A stretch of DNA of 64,000 nucleotides from Desulfurivibrio alkaliphilus AHT 2. GTDB taxonomy: Bacteria; Desulfobacterota; Desulfobulbia; Desulfobulbales; Desulfurivibrionaceae. The notes beneath the pieces were generated by a model. It was given only the letters and a program-made list of their open reading frames with translations, searched no databases and was not told the origin of the DNA. Shown here piece after piece: positions 36,118-44,036 of the stretch. Each line of letters starts with the position of its first letter. The first letter of the stretch is position 1. A program made the position numbers and the translations under genes. The stretch lies in contig NC_014216.1 of NCBI RefSeq assembly GCF_000092205.1, positions 868,001 through 932,000 of the forward strand, written 5' to 3'.

Positions 36118-38229
36118 TCAGTGGCGGCGGTAACGGGCGCTGAGCTGCCCGTAAAAGCGCCAGTCATGCTCCCCGCCGCGGCGGATGTAGGTAGTGTTGG
36201 CCTGTAGCGTCAGCTGGGGGGCTAGGGCCCAACTGCCGGTGATGGTGTAACGATTGGTGGTCTCCAGACTGCGATGGTGCTGCCAGCGCCAGGAAAGCTG
36301 GGTGGAGCGGCTGGGTCTCATGGTGGCCTGGAGCAGCAAATCATCTTGCCGGCTGCTCCCGTTTTCCCACCGCTTGCCGCCCCGGGCAGTGAGCGCCAGC
36401 AGTTCGGAGGGCCGCCAGTTAACCTGCAGTTCGCCGCCGCTGTTCTCCCGGCCGGCGGCGGCCGTCGCTCGCTCCCGGCCGTAGTCGGTCTGCAATTCGG
36501 CGTGCAGGTTGGGGCGCAGCCGGCTGTGCAGCTTCAGCCGGAGGTGCTGTTGCCGACTGGTGTTGCCGGTCAGGTGCTGGCGGCCGCTGTGCCAGGTCAA
36601 ATCCAGATCGGCGTGCAGATCGGGGTATAGGCGGGCGCTGGTGTAAAGACCGGCTTCGTGGCTGGTGCGTTGCCGCCGGCCCGCCACGTAATTGTCGGTG
36701 CGATGCAAACCCAGGCTGGTATCCGCCGCCGGCCCCAGGGGGTGGCTGAGGCGCAGGCTGTAACCGCGCCGCAGGGTATCCTCCCGCCCGGCCAGGTTCT
36801 CGTGGTGCTCGTGCAGCCGCAGGGTGGAGCTGAGCGCCGCCGGCCGCCAGTTGAACTGGGCGTGCTGCCGCCGGCGCTGAAAGCTCTGGCCGGAGAGGTA
36901 ATCGCCCTGTTCAAAGGCGATCCCGCTGTCGAAACTCGACTTTTCGCTCAGGCGATAAGCCAGGCGCAGGTCGCTGAGGTGGCTTTCGGCCTGCCGGCTG
37001 AATTGGTGCTGCTCATCGACAACGGTCAGGAGCCGGGAGGCGGCCAGGCCGGTGAACGCCACCTCCACCAGGGAGCTGGCGGTGATTACCAGGGCCAGCC
37101 AGCGCTCCTCCCGCTGGGGCAGGGTGAGTTCAAAACGCTGGTCAGCGGGGTTATAGACCATGGCCAGGCTCTCTTCCCGGCGCTGGAAGTCGACGCCGTC
37201 GTCACTGCCGTAAAGGGCGAAGCTGAAATCGGCGGCAACCCCCGGCGCCAGTTCCTCGCCGGTGTAAAGGTATACCTGGTTAACCGGTTGATAATCCAGG
37301 CGCAGCAGCAGATGCCAGGGCGGGCTGTCGATGCCGTCGGTGGTCAAGGCGGCGGCCCCCTCCCGGTCATTGGCCGGCAGTTGATCGGCGGCGGTAAACT
37401 GTTCCTGGTCCAGCTCCTGCCCCGGCTGGTGGCGCCCCAGCAAAACCTCGGCCACCGTCGCCGGCTGGCGGAGTTGGTCGCGGCCGGCGCTGTCCAATTG
37501 CTGCCGCTGGTGGTGGTATTGCTGGGAAAAACCCAGGCGCAGGCGATCGGCGAAAAAACGGCCGTCGCCATCCAGGCGGAGAAACTGGTTGGTGTCCACC
37601 TGGTCGCGGTACTCAATCGGTTGCTGCTGCCAGTTGCGATTCAGGCGGTACTGGAGGCGCCAGGGTCGCTCCCCCCAGGCCAGAGCCAGGGCGGCCCGGC
37701 GTTCGGTCTGGTCGAGGCGGGGCGGGGCATGATGGTCGAAGCGGCGGGTCTCGCCGTAGTTGAGGCGCAACCGGGGCAGCCGCCGGTCATCCCAGTTGCC
37801 GGCCCAGCGCGCTTCCCAGTGGCGGCGCTGTTGGCTGGCGTCCGCCGAGCGTTGCTGGTAACCGGCATCTCCCTGAAGGTCGAACCGGAACAGGTAGTTG
37901 TCGATGTTCAGGCGTACCCCGGGATCGTAGCTTTGGCGCCGGCCCTCCGGCCGCCAGTGACTGCTGTAGCGGAAGGTTTCGTAGAGGGTCATGGTTTCCG
38001 TCAACTGTTGGCTGAGGTTCAGGGTATAGCCCAGATCATACTGATTGCGGGTGGCCTCGTCCTTACCCTGCTGGTGACTCCAGCGGGCGCTGAGGGCCTG
38101 GTCGGCGGCTGCCGGGAGAGCCGACAGCGCGAAAGCGGCCGGCAGGCTCCAGAGCAGACCCGGGAGCAACCGCAGCATTAACCATCGGCCGGCCCGGCTC
38201 CGGGCGGTTGTGCTTCCCTCGTGCTTCAT
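36118..38229 (-). CDS. Outer-membrane beta-barrel protein, possible conduit porin
   Basis: 703 residues from the ATG at 38229; the upstream open frame to 38394 is Arg-rich and contains a large hairpin, so it is not coding. A signal peptide ends near ALPAAADQ. The rest alternates polar and hydrophobic residues with many aromatic-ended strands (LTLQANTTYIRR, DWRFYGQLSARYRR at the end), typical of a large barrel with probably 20 or more strands. A middle segment (about 270-420) is less barrel-like and could be a plug or extracellular domain. Next to multiheme genes it could be the porin of a porin-cytochrome conduit, though no MtrB similarity is obvious. Confidence 0.72.
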   Translation of the reverse strand: MKHEGSTTARSRAGRWLMLRLLPGLLWSLPAAFALSALPAAADQALSARWSHQQGKDEATRNQYDLGYTLNLSQQLTETMTLYETFRYSSHWRPEGRRQSYDPGVRLNIDNYLFRFDLQGDAGYQQRSADASQQRRHWEARWAGNWDDRRLPRLRLNYGETRRFDHHAPPRLDQTERRAALALAWGERPWRLQYRLNRNWQQQPIEYRDQVDTNQFLRLDGDGRFFADRLRLGFSQQYHHQRQQLDSAGRDQLRQPATVAEVLLGRHQPGQELDQEQFTAADQLPANDREGAAALTTDGIDSPPWHLLLRLDYQPVNQVYLYTGEELAPGVAADFSFALYGSDDGVDFQRREESLAMVYNPADQRFELTLPQREERWLALVITASSLVEVAFTGLAASRLLTVVDEQHQFSRQAESHLSDLRLAYRLSEKSSFDSGIAFEQGDYLSGQSFQRRRQHAQFNWRPAALSSTLRLHEHHENLAGREDTLRRGYSLRLSHPLGPAADTSLGLHRTDNYVAGRRQRTSHEAGLYTSARLYPDLHADLDLTWHSGRQHLTGNTSRQQHLRLKLHSRLRPNLHAELQTDYGRERATAAAGRENSGGELQVNWRPSELLALTARGGKRWENGSSRQDDLLLQATMRPSRSTQLSWRWQHHRSLETTNRYTITGSWALAPQLTLQANTTYIRRGGEHDWRFYGQLSARYRRH

Positions 38230-38321
38230 CCCTGTCTCTGTCCCTGAGCGCTGCCGCCGTTGCCGTCGGCAGACGGTCGAGACCCGTCGCCGCTGCCGGG
38301 TGAGGTGATATGCGGTAAGCT

Positions 38322-38359
38322 GCCGGCCCGGGTGTGAGGGGTTGAGGACCCGGGCCGGC
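38322..38359. terminator. Strong hairpin between OmcS-like and beta-barrel genes
   Basis: GCCGGCCCGGGT (38322-38333) and its exact complement (38348-38359) form a 12-bp perfect GC-rich stem with a 14-base loop. No T-run follows. A weaker hairpin TGGGGT/ACCCCA lies at 38423-38443, closer to the OmcS-like stop. Together they could trim read-through, so that the cytochrome is made in excess over the downstream genes. Confidence 0.6.
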
Positions 38360-38475
38360 GGCTTCCGGTTGGGGTTGATAATTTCGACCGGCACTCTTCT
38401 AAGGGGAGGAGGGATGAGTCTTTGGGGTTGCTGCTTTACCCCATCCGGTCGACCTCAATATGCCACTGCGGCTTC

Positions 38476-39516
38476 TCAACTCTTCGAGGTATGGCAGTGA
38501 GTACAGCCGGTCGCCTCAGCACCCTCGTGGGCCTTGATACCGCTGTAATCAAAGCGCAGCATACTGTCGTACTCCGAGGCGTGGGCCCGGTGACAGGAAA
38601 GGCAGGTGACGACGGCGGACTGGCTGGTGTCTTTGGCAACTGCGTAGCTGTCCATCTGCGAGGAACCCACCGGGGCCTCGAAGGTGAACTCATAATTCTC
38701 GTACTCACCGCCCAGTTGGGCCATGTCCAGGTCGGTGGGATGGCGCAGCCAGGGAGAGGACATCCCGTTTTCGGTAATCTTATCTCCGCTGTGAAAATCG
38801 CCATGACAGGTGGCACACATATTGCTTATGGTGCGTTCGGTAGAATCACCTGCACTTTCGCGATGCACGGCATAGTAAACATTGCGGTTCTCGACCTGCG
38901 GTACTGCTTCCCACATCATTCCTCGATAACCGTCAACTTCGCCGCGCAGCATCCGCATGCTCTCTCCCGTCTTCACCCGGTTGTTTTCATCATAACGCTC
39001 GGCATGGTGCTGACCGCTGATGGAGGCAAAGTTGCCTGCATCTGGGAGAGTTTGGGGATCTCCGTGGCAACCGGTGGCGGTGGCACAGGTGACTTGCCCC
39101 ATCATCATGCCGCCCGGGGCGGTGCTAATGTCTTGATCGGCATCGACAACCCCCACCACGTTATGGCCCTTACGGTCATCCTGGGTCACCCAGTAAAAAC
39201 TGCCGGCGGCGGTTTCGCCCATTGGTTCGCCGGCATGATATATAGCCGGCGCATAATTATCCGGATTCAGCGGCGTGCCATCACTGCTATGACAACCAAG
39301 ACAATCCCCCCGGGTCAGGGCGGGATAAACCGCCTCTGACTCATCGTAGGCCATTGACTCGCCTTCAAAGCTGCCGTGCATGGTATGGCAGTTGACACAT
39401 TCACCGCTGACCTGGGCCGTCGCCTGGTCGGCCAGCAGGTAACCGCTGCCGACGATCACCGCCGCGGCCAGCAACGGTTTCCACAGTTGTTTGTTGATCC
39501 TGATTTGCTTTTTCAT
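38476..39516 (-). CDS. OmcS-like multiheme cytochrome, paralogue 2 (5 CxxCH + CX5CH)
   Basis: 346 residues from the ATG at 39516, with GGAGG upstream. The signal peptide ends near ATAQ. Heme motifs: CVNCH 40-44, CLGCH 72-76, CX5CH at Cys144-Cys150-His151, CATCH 234-238, CLSCH 305-309 and CTHCH 338-342. Shared words with Geobacter OmcS: CHTMHGS, DRKGHNV, TAPGG, LRHP, CLSCHRAHAS with DSM.RF. OmcS is about 430 residues; this is shorter, with a shorter C-terminus. A sigma-54 promoter lies about 305 bp upstream and a strong hairpin follows, so it is a separately controlled gene. Best candidate for the filament subunit. Confidence 0.85.
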   Translation of the reverse strand: MKKQIRINKQLWKPLLAAAVIVGSGYLLADQATAQVSGECVNCHTMHGSFEGESMAYDESEAVYPALTRGDCLGCHSSDGTPLNPDNYAPAIYHAGEPMGETAAGSFYWVTQDDRKGHNVVGVVDADQDISTAPGGMMMGQVTCATATGCHGDPQTLPDAGNFASISGQHHAERYDENNRVKTGESMRMLRGEVDGYRGMMWEAVPQVENRNVYYAVHRESAGDSTERTISNMCATCHGDFHSGDKITENGMSSPWLRHPTDLDMAQLGGEYENYEFTFEAPVGSSQMDSYAVAKDTSQSAVVTCLSCHRAHASEYDSMLRFDYSGIKAHEGAEATGCTHCHTSKS

Positions 39517-39809
39517 TAGCCCTTCCTCCTCTGCTCCATCTTCTTTGGGTTCTGACCTCTTCCAACTTGCACCTTCCCGTGGTGGCACCCTTACCGCTAG
39601 GGTCCGGGATGTCGGACCCCGGCGGACAACCCAGCGGCGCCCAGTCGACTTCATTCCCCGTACTTTACCTTGACTACCTCCCTGTTACATGTTCGTTAAC
39701 CGTTAGCCGGCGTCGACCGGGGCGCCGTTGGGGCCGGATCCCGTAAGGGTGAAAGCCATGGCTCGCAGTGGAAACCCACTAGCGTGGTCCGGTTGGGTCC
39801 GGTCTTGTA
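39517..39809 (-). other. Long structured leader of the OmcS-like gene
   Basis: Between the predicted sigma-54 start (near 39809) and the ATG lie about 290 bases without a gene. Hairpins are visible: AGTGG/CCACT at 39767-39780, GGTCCG/CGGACC at 39601-39618, and GC-rich pairings around 39711-39745. I looked for the c-di-GMP riboswitch core and did not find it. The leader may affect stability or translation. Confidence 0.4.
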
Positions 39810-39819
39810 GAGTCGAGAG

Positions 39820-39835
39820 AGCAAGTTGCATGCCA
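39820..39835 (-). promoter_or_regulatory. Consensus sigma-54 promoter of the OmcS-like gene
   Basis: On the minus strand the sequence reads TGGCATG, four bases, TTGCT, a full match to TGGCAYR-N4-TTGCW with GG and GC exactly ten bases apart. It faces the OmcS-like gene and lies about 265 bp from the stop of a sigma-54 activator gene. Confidence 0.75.
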
Positions 39836-39957
39836 GGATGGTGCGATTTGTGGTCGGGAGTGGTGCTAACAATAATAAATTGCAGAACAAACGGACTAAT
39901 GCGAAGATGCCGAACTGCCTTCGAGACGGAGTCAAATGGTGAAGGTGACAGGCAGTC

Positions 39958-39995
39958 GATCAGAAACTGATCAATATACCGGCTAGTTTCTGATC
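39958..39995. promoter_or_regulatory. Inverted repeat, candidate upstream activator site
   Basis: GATCAGAAACT (39958-39968) and its exact complement (39985-39995) are 16 bp apart. The first arm is also part of a compact palindrome, GATCAG-AAA-CTGATC (39958-39972). It lies roughly 140 bp upstream of the -24 element, the usual distance for an NtrC-type enhancer. Confidence 0.5.
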
Positions 39996-40000
39996 ACCCA

Positions 40001-40036
40001 CAACCGTGCACCATGTGGTGATGAGGCAAGCGGTTG
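40001..40036 (-). terminator. Possible terminator of the NtrC-type regulator gene
   Basis: CAACCG/CGGTTG outer arms (40001-40006, 40031-40036) with an inner CACCA/TGGTG pairing, about 50 bp behind the stop of the minus-strand regulator gene. Short arms and no T-run make this a weak call. Confidence 0.3.
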
Positions 40037-40087
40037 CGGAGCCCGGGCGGAGGGGAGCTGTGGGATGGGGAACTGCGAGCCGACAGA

Positions 40088-41440
40088 TTAAGAAGAGGGG
40101 GGGGTGAAGGGGTTTTGCAGTTGGTAATCGCGGATCTTTTTGCGCAGGGTGGTGGGGGAAACCGCCAGCCGGCGGGCGGCTTGGCTGATGTTCCAGTCCA
40201 CGGCCGCCAAGGTCCGTTCCACGTGGCGTTTCTCTGCCGCCGCCAGGCTCAGGAGTTCTTCCTTGCTCTCGGGCCGGCCGGCGGCCGGGGGCTCCAGTTG
40301 CAGATCGTCGGCCACCAGCACCGGATCAACACTCAAGGCCACGGCCCGGGTGAGGACGTTTTCCAGTTCGCGGATGTTGCCGGGCCAGTTGTGGGCCTGC
40401 AACTTGCGCAGCGCCGAACCGCTCAACCGGGGCCGGCGGCATTGCAGACGCTGGGTAATGCGGGTCAGCAGGACTTCGGTCAGCAGCGGGATATCGCTGC
40501 GCCGGTCCCTCAGCGGCGGCAAGCGAATCGTGGAAACGCTGAGCCGGTACCAGAGGTCCTCGCGGAAGCGCCCTTCCTGGACCAGGCGGGGCAGGTCGCA
40601 ATGGGTGGCGGCGATGATCCGGGCCTTGAGAGGGAGAGTTTCCAGGCCGCCCACCCGGGTGAACTCTTCCTCCTGCAGCACCCGCAGCAGCTTGGCCTGC
40701 AGGTCCAGCGGCATGTCGCCGATTTCATCGAGAAAGATGGAGCCGCCGGCCGCGTATTCCAGTTTGCCGATTTTGGTCTGGTCGGCGCCGGTGAAGGCCC
40801 CCTTTTCGTGGCCGAAAAATTCGCTCTCCAGCAGGGTGGCCACCACCGCCGAACAGTTGACCGCCACAAAAGGCTGCTCGGGTGCGGCCGCCTGATGCAG
40901 GATACGGGCCGCCAGTTCCTTGCCGGTACCGGACTCTCCTTCGATCAGCACCGTAACCCGGCTGCGGGCCAGCAGGCCGATCTGTTTATGCAGTGCGATG
41001 ATCGCCGGATGGTTGCCGATCATTTCCGGCGCCGGGCTCTCGGTGAGCGCCTCCTCCTGGTCGGCGGCGGCCGGCGCGGCCGCCCGCAGGTGGGTCACCC
41101 TTTTAATTACCTGCCGCACCTCATCCAAGTCCAGGGGTTTGCGCAGGAAATCGAAGGCGCCTCCGTGCATGGCCTCCACCACCGCCGTGTTGTCACTCTC
41201 GCCGGTGATCACCACCACCGTCGGGCTGCCGGGGCCGGCCAGCAGGGCGGACAAAGCCTTCAGGCCACTGTAATCGGGCAGGTTGACATCCAGAAAGATC
41301 AGGTCCGGGGCAAACGCGCGCGCTTCGCTCAAACCCCGTTCGGCGGCTAGGGCGCAGCGGGTTTCGTGTTGCTGCATCCCCAGTTGGATTTGCAGCGAAC
41401 GGCCCAGGGCCTGGTCATCATCGATGATTAAGATTTTCAT
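40088..41440 (-). CDS. NtrC-family sigma-54-dependent response regulator
   Basis: 450 residues from the ATG at 41440, where the receiver begins (MKILIIDDDQ); an upstream GTG at 41455 is possible. The receiver (1-118) has Asp51 as phospho-acceptor. The AAA+ domain (about 140-370) has Walker A GESGTGKE and the sigma-54-contacting GAFTGA loop (214-219). The C-terminal Fis-type helix-turn-helix reads WNISQAARRLAVSPTTLRKK. It should bind an enhancer and open sigma-54 promoters; the promoter at 39820-39835 beside its gene is the obvious target. The NtrB-like kinase at 44033-45973 is the likely partner. Confidence 0.93.
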   Translation of the reverse strand: MKILIIDDDQALGRSLQIQLGMQQHETRCALAAERGLSEARAFAPDLIFLDVNLPDYSGLKALSALLAGPGSPTVVVITGESDNTAVVEAMHGGAFDFLRKPLDLDEVRQVIKRVTHLRAAAPAAADQEEALTESPAPEMIGNHPAIIALHKQIGLLARSRVTVLIEGESGTGKELAARILHQAAAPEQPFVAVNCSAVVATLLESEFFGHEKGAFTGADQTKIGKLEYAAGGSIFLDEIGDMPLDLQAKLLRVLQEEEFTRVGGLETLPLKARIIAATHCDLPRLVQEGRFREDLWYRLSVSTIRLPPLRDRRSDIPLLTEVLLTRITQRLQCRRPRLSGSALRKLQAHNWPGNIRELENVLTRAVALSVDPVLVADDLQLEPPAAGRPESKEELLSLAAAEKRHVERTLAAVDWNISQAARRLAVSPTTLRKKIRDYQLQNPFTPPSS

Positions 41441-41515
41441 GGCGGTTGACACCAAATTCGGGTTGCAAGCGAGCGTAGATATTTTTTCCTGATGGCAGTT
41501 TCCAGCTTGCCCGCT

Positions 41516-41544
41516 TGTTAACTCTGTTGTAAAATAAATGTCAA
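41516..41544 (-). promoter_or_regulatory. Weak candidate promoter of the NtrC-type gene
   Basis: Minus-strand TTGACA (41539-41544), 17-bp spacer and TTAACA (41516-41521). The -35 is perfect but the -10 is poor. It lies about 75 bp upstream of the regulator start. Confidence 0.3.
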
Positions 41545-41655
41545 GTCTATCCAGAAGGTCGCTTCCCCGTCGACCTCTTCCTTTGACTGCCCTTCTTTTT
41601 CTTCATCGCACTACTATACCATTTGGTTCTTGGTGTTGCTTTTATTTTTGCCCGT

Positions 41656-41760
41656 TCAGGTCGAAGGTTACTGCCCGCGCCGGGGTGCGCTCTTTGCCAT
41701 GTAACCCGGCGGGCATATGCCCCGTGAGCATACAGGCGCCTCCAAGGTGGATTGAGTTGT
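41656..41760 (+). other. Structured leader upstream of the decaheme gene
   Basis: Part of the roughly 360-bp gap between divergent genes. GGTTAC (41667-41672) can pair with GTAACC (41701-41706), and TGCCCG with CGGGCA (41710-41715) as a competing fold. Mutually exclusive helices of this kind occur in riboswitches and attenuators. No known class was recognised. Confidence 0.3.
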
Positions 41761-41798
41761 AACAATTTTCAGCAATGAAGGGAAGCGGAGTTGGCGGG

Positions 41799-42914
41799 AT
41801 GACAAACAGATGGTTGAGATGGTTATTGTGCTGTTGGGTGGCCGCGGCGGCCGCCACGGCAGAAGCGGAGACGGCGATATTTCTGGCGCCGCCGGAGGGG
41901 CAGGTATGGCAGACTACGCGGACCCACCTCTCCGTAGTGGTGCAATGGCCCGATCAAGCTGAAGATCGCCCGGAACTGCGGCACAACCAGCAGTTGCAAG
42001 AGCCGCACGGGGTGTACCCAACGGAGCTCGCCGCTGCCCAATTTGCCCATTTCCGTCTGGAATTGCATGAGGGGCTGAACCGGCTGGAACTGGTGCCCGG
42101 CGGCCCCAGTCTGGAAATGATTTATCGGCCCCGGCCTGCCGGCGATGAGGCGCAGCAGTACCGTTTCCATCGCCGGCAACTGCTGCCGGCGACTTGCCGC
42201 CAGTGCCATAGCGAGCAAGCGGAACTCTGGCCCACCGCCCCTTACCGGGAAGTCGGGAGGCAGGTCTGTCTGCCCTGCCACCAGGAGAAGTTAACCCAGG
42301 CCTGGCGCCACGGTCCGTCCATCAATTACCAGTGCCTGGAGTGCCACCGACCGACGTCGGAGGAGGTTACGGTGGTGCTGCCGGCCGGGCCTGTTGACCA
42401 ACTCTGTTTCCGCTGTCATAGTGGTAAAGAACAGTTGTTCAAGCAGCCTCATGTGCATGCACCGGTGGCGGTCGGTGACTGCACCGTCTGCCATGATCCC
42501 CACGGGGATGTCCGGCGGCGGCAATTGTGGGCCGGCGGCAAGGGTGAACTTTGCGTGGCCTGCCACGGGGACAAGACCGCCCTGGTCCATGATCCGGAAC
42601 GGGTGGCGGGTTATGTGCACGGCATTATCGGCGGTGGCGGTTGCACGGCCTGCCACGACCCCCATGCCGCCGGGCAGCCGTTTTTATTGGCAGTGGAGAT
42701 TAATGAGCTGTGCCTTGGCTGCCACACCTCCCTGCGGGGGGTGGAGAAGGGCCATCCAATCGGGGCGCACCCGGTGGCCGGTGCTGATGATCCGGCCCGG
42801 CCAGGCCGCCGGCTCTCCTGCACCAGTTGCCATGATCCCCATCAAGCCGATTTCCCGGCTCTGCTGGGTGGCAGGGTGTTGGGGGGAACGGTCTGTAAGC
42901 CATGCCATCGTTGA
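41799..42914 (+). CDS. Decaheme c-type cytochrome
   Basis: 371 residues from the ATG at 41799, chosen over 41775 because GGAG lies 8 bp upstream. Signal peptide (LRWLLCCWVAAAAATAEA). A heme-free N-terminal domain of about 115 residues (beta-rich, TAIFLAPPEGQVWQTT) precedes ten CxxCH motifs, from CRQCH to CKPCH, several in CHDPH form. The N-terminal domain may bind another surface protein, or a carbohydrate. It is the first gene of a plus-strand trio (cytochrome, NHL propeller, kinase), 18 bp before the propeller gene. Probably periplasmic or outer-membrane associated; it has no lipobox. Confidence 0.88.
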   Translation: MTNRWLRWLLCCWVAAAAATAEAETAIFLAPPEGQVWQTTRTHLSVVVQWPDQAEDRPELRHNQQLQEPHGVYPTELAAAQFAHFRLELHEGLNRLELVPGGPSLEMIYRPRPAGDEAQQYRFHRRQLLPATCRQCHSEQAELWPTAPYREVGRQVCLPCHQEKLTQAWRHGPSINYQCLECHRPTSEEVTVVLPAGPVDQLCFRCHSGKEQLFKQPHVHAPVAVGDCTVCHDPHGDVRRRQLWAGGKGELCVACHGDKTALVHDPERVAGYVHGIIGGGGCTACHDPHAAGQPFLLAVEINELCLGCHTSLRGVEKGHPIGAHPVAGADDPARPGRRLSCTSCHDPHQADFPALLGGRVLGGTVCKPCHR

Positions 42915-42932
42915 CCAGCCCGAGGGGATAAA

Positions 42933-44036
42933 ATGACCGGAGCGAAAAAGGTTGTTGGGCGGCGTCCTGAACGATTATGGCCGCTGCTGTTGTTGATGAT
43001 GATTATGATAGCGGCCGGAACCGCCACCGCGGCGGGGCCGCCGGCCCCGGTCCCACCAGGGGTAAACTTGCATGTGGTGCTGGAAAAACTGATCCTGCGG
43101 GATCATCGCGGCGACTTGTTGCGCTATCCTTCCCAGCTGGCCTTTGATCCCGCCCAGGAAGAGATCTACCTGCTGCTGGCCGACCGGGGGGGATTTGTGG
43201 TTTACGACTACGATTTTTACCCCCACCTATTCCTGGGCAAAGGGCGGGGTCTGCAGCGGCCCCGGGCGGTTTTTTTTGCCCCCGCCGATCACCGGGTCCT
43301 GGTAATTCAGGGGCGGATCGACCAGCGCCCCCCGAGTTTGCTTATCTTCGATGGCGCTTATCTGCCGCTGATCGAAATTGAACTCAAGACGCCGGATACA
43401 CCGGAAGGAGAGCACGATTTTGTCCCCTCCGCGGGGGTAGTGGGGCGCAACGGCGATATTTATCTGGCCGGCGGTGATCCCCGGGGGGTTATGGTACTCT
43501 CGCCGGAGGGCGCTTTTCGCCGCTGGCTGCCCCCTCTGGCAAGCGGGGAAGTAACCGGGGAAGAGGAAGTCGCAGCGGGACCGATCAGCTACCTGACCCG
43601 GGATACGCAGGGACGACTCTATGGTCTCAGCGAGGAGGCGGGCAAGGTGTATGTTTATTCGGCCAGCGAAGAACTGCTTTACAGTTTCGGCCAAAAAGGG
43701 GCCAATGTCGGTCAGTTGAGCCGCCCCCGCGGACTGGCGCTGGATGAACGGCGCGGTCTGGTTTATGTGGTCGATTACATGCGCCACAGTGTCCTGGTCT
43801 ATTCCCTGAATGGTCGTTTCCTGCACGAATTCGGCGGTCGCGGCACCGCCCCCCGCTGGTTCAATTTCCCCAACGCCGTGGTGGTGGATGCGCAGGGCCG
43901 GGTGGTGGTGGCCGACATGTTCAACCACCGGCTCCAGGTTTTACGACCGGAATTTATCGGCCCCGGACCAGTGGGACCTATCCCGGCTCCCGGGCCGTCA
44001 GCGGAGCAACCGCCCCGGCGGGATGAGCGGGAATGA
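42933..44036 (+). CDS. NHL-repeat beta-propeller protein
   Basis: 367 residues. Ribosome site GAGGGG precedes the ATG. A signal-type segment (LWPLLLLMMIMIAAGTATAA) is followed by six or so blades: EEIYLLLADRGGFVVYDY, GDIYLAGGDPRGVMVLSPEG, GRLYGLSEEAGKVYVYS, and the classic NHL blades RGLVYVVDYMRHSVLVYSLNG and GRVVVADMFNHRLQVL. A Pro-rich tail ends it. It resembles the propeller at 27529-28494 in layout. Its stop overlaps the kinase start by 4 bp, so it could be the periplasmic ligand or tether of that kinase. Confidence 0.85.
   Translation: MTGAKKVVGRRPERLWPLLLLMMIMIAAGTATAAGPPAPVPPGVNLHVVLEKLILRDHRGDLLRYPSQLAFDPAQEEIYLLLADRGGFVVYDYDFYPHLFLGKGRGLQRPRAVFFAPADHRVLVIQGRIDQRPPSLLIFDGAYLPLIEIELKTPDTPEGEHDFVPSAGVVGRNGDIYLAGGDPRGVMVLSPEGAFRRWLPPLASGEVTGEEEVAAGPISYLTRDTQGRLYGLSEEAGKVYVYSASEELLYSFGQKGANVGQLSRPRGLALDERRGLVYVVDYMRHSVLVYSLNGRFLHEFGGRGTAPRWFNFPNAVVVDAQGRVVVADMFNHRLQVLRPEFIGPGPVGPIPAPGPSAEQPPRRDERE

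Noticed and set aside
36658-38181. A 507-codon open frame on the plus strand, opposite the beta-barrel gene
   Set aside because: No ribosome site or recognisable domain; the opposite strand has a signal peptide and clear barrel periodicity.
39700-39810. Possible c-di-GMP (GEMM) riboswitch before the OmcS-like gene
   Set aside because: The conserved GEMM core words and tetraloop-receptor arrangement are absent, so only a generic structured leader is reported.
41600-41640. Possible sigma-54 promoter before the decaheme gene (TTGG, then TTGCT)
   Set aside because: The GG to GC spacing is eleven, not ten, bases, and the flanking bases fit poorly.
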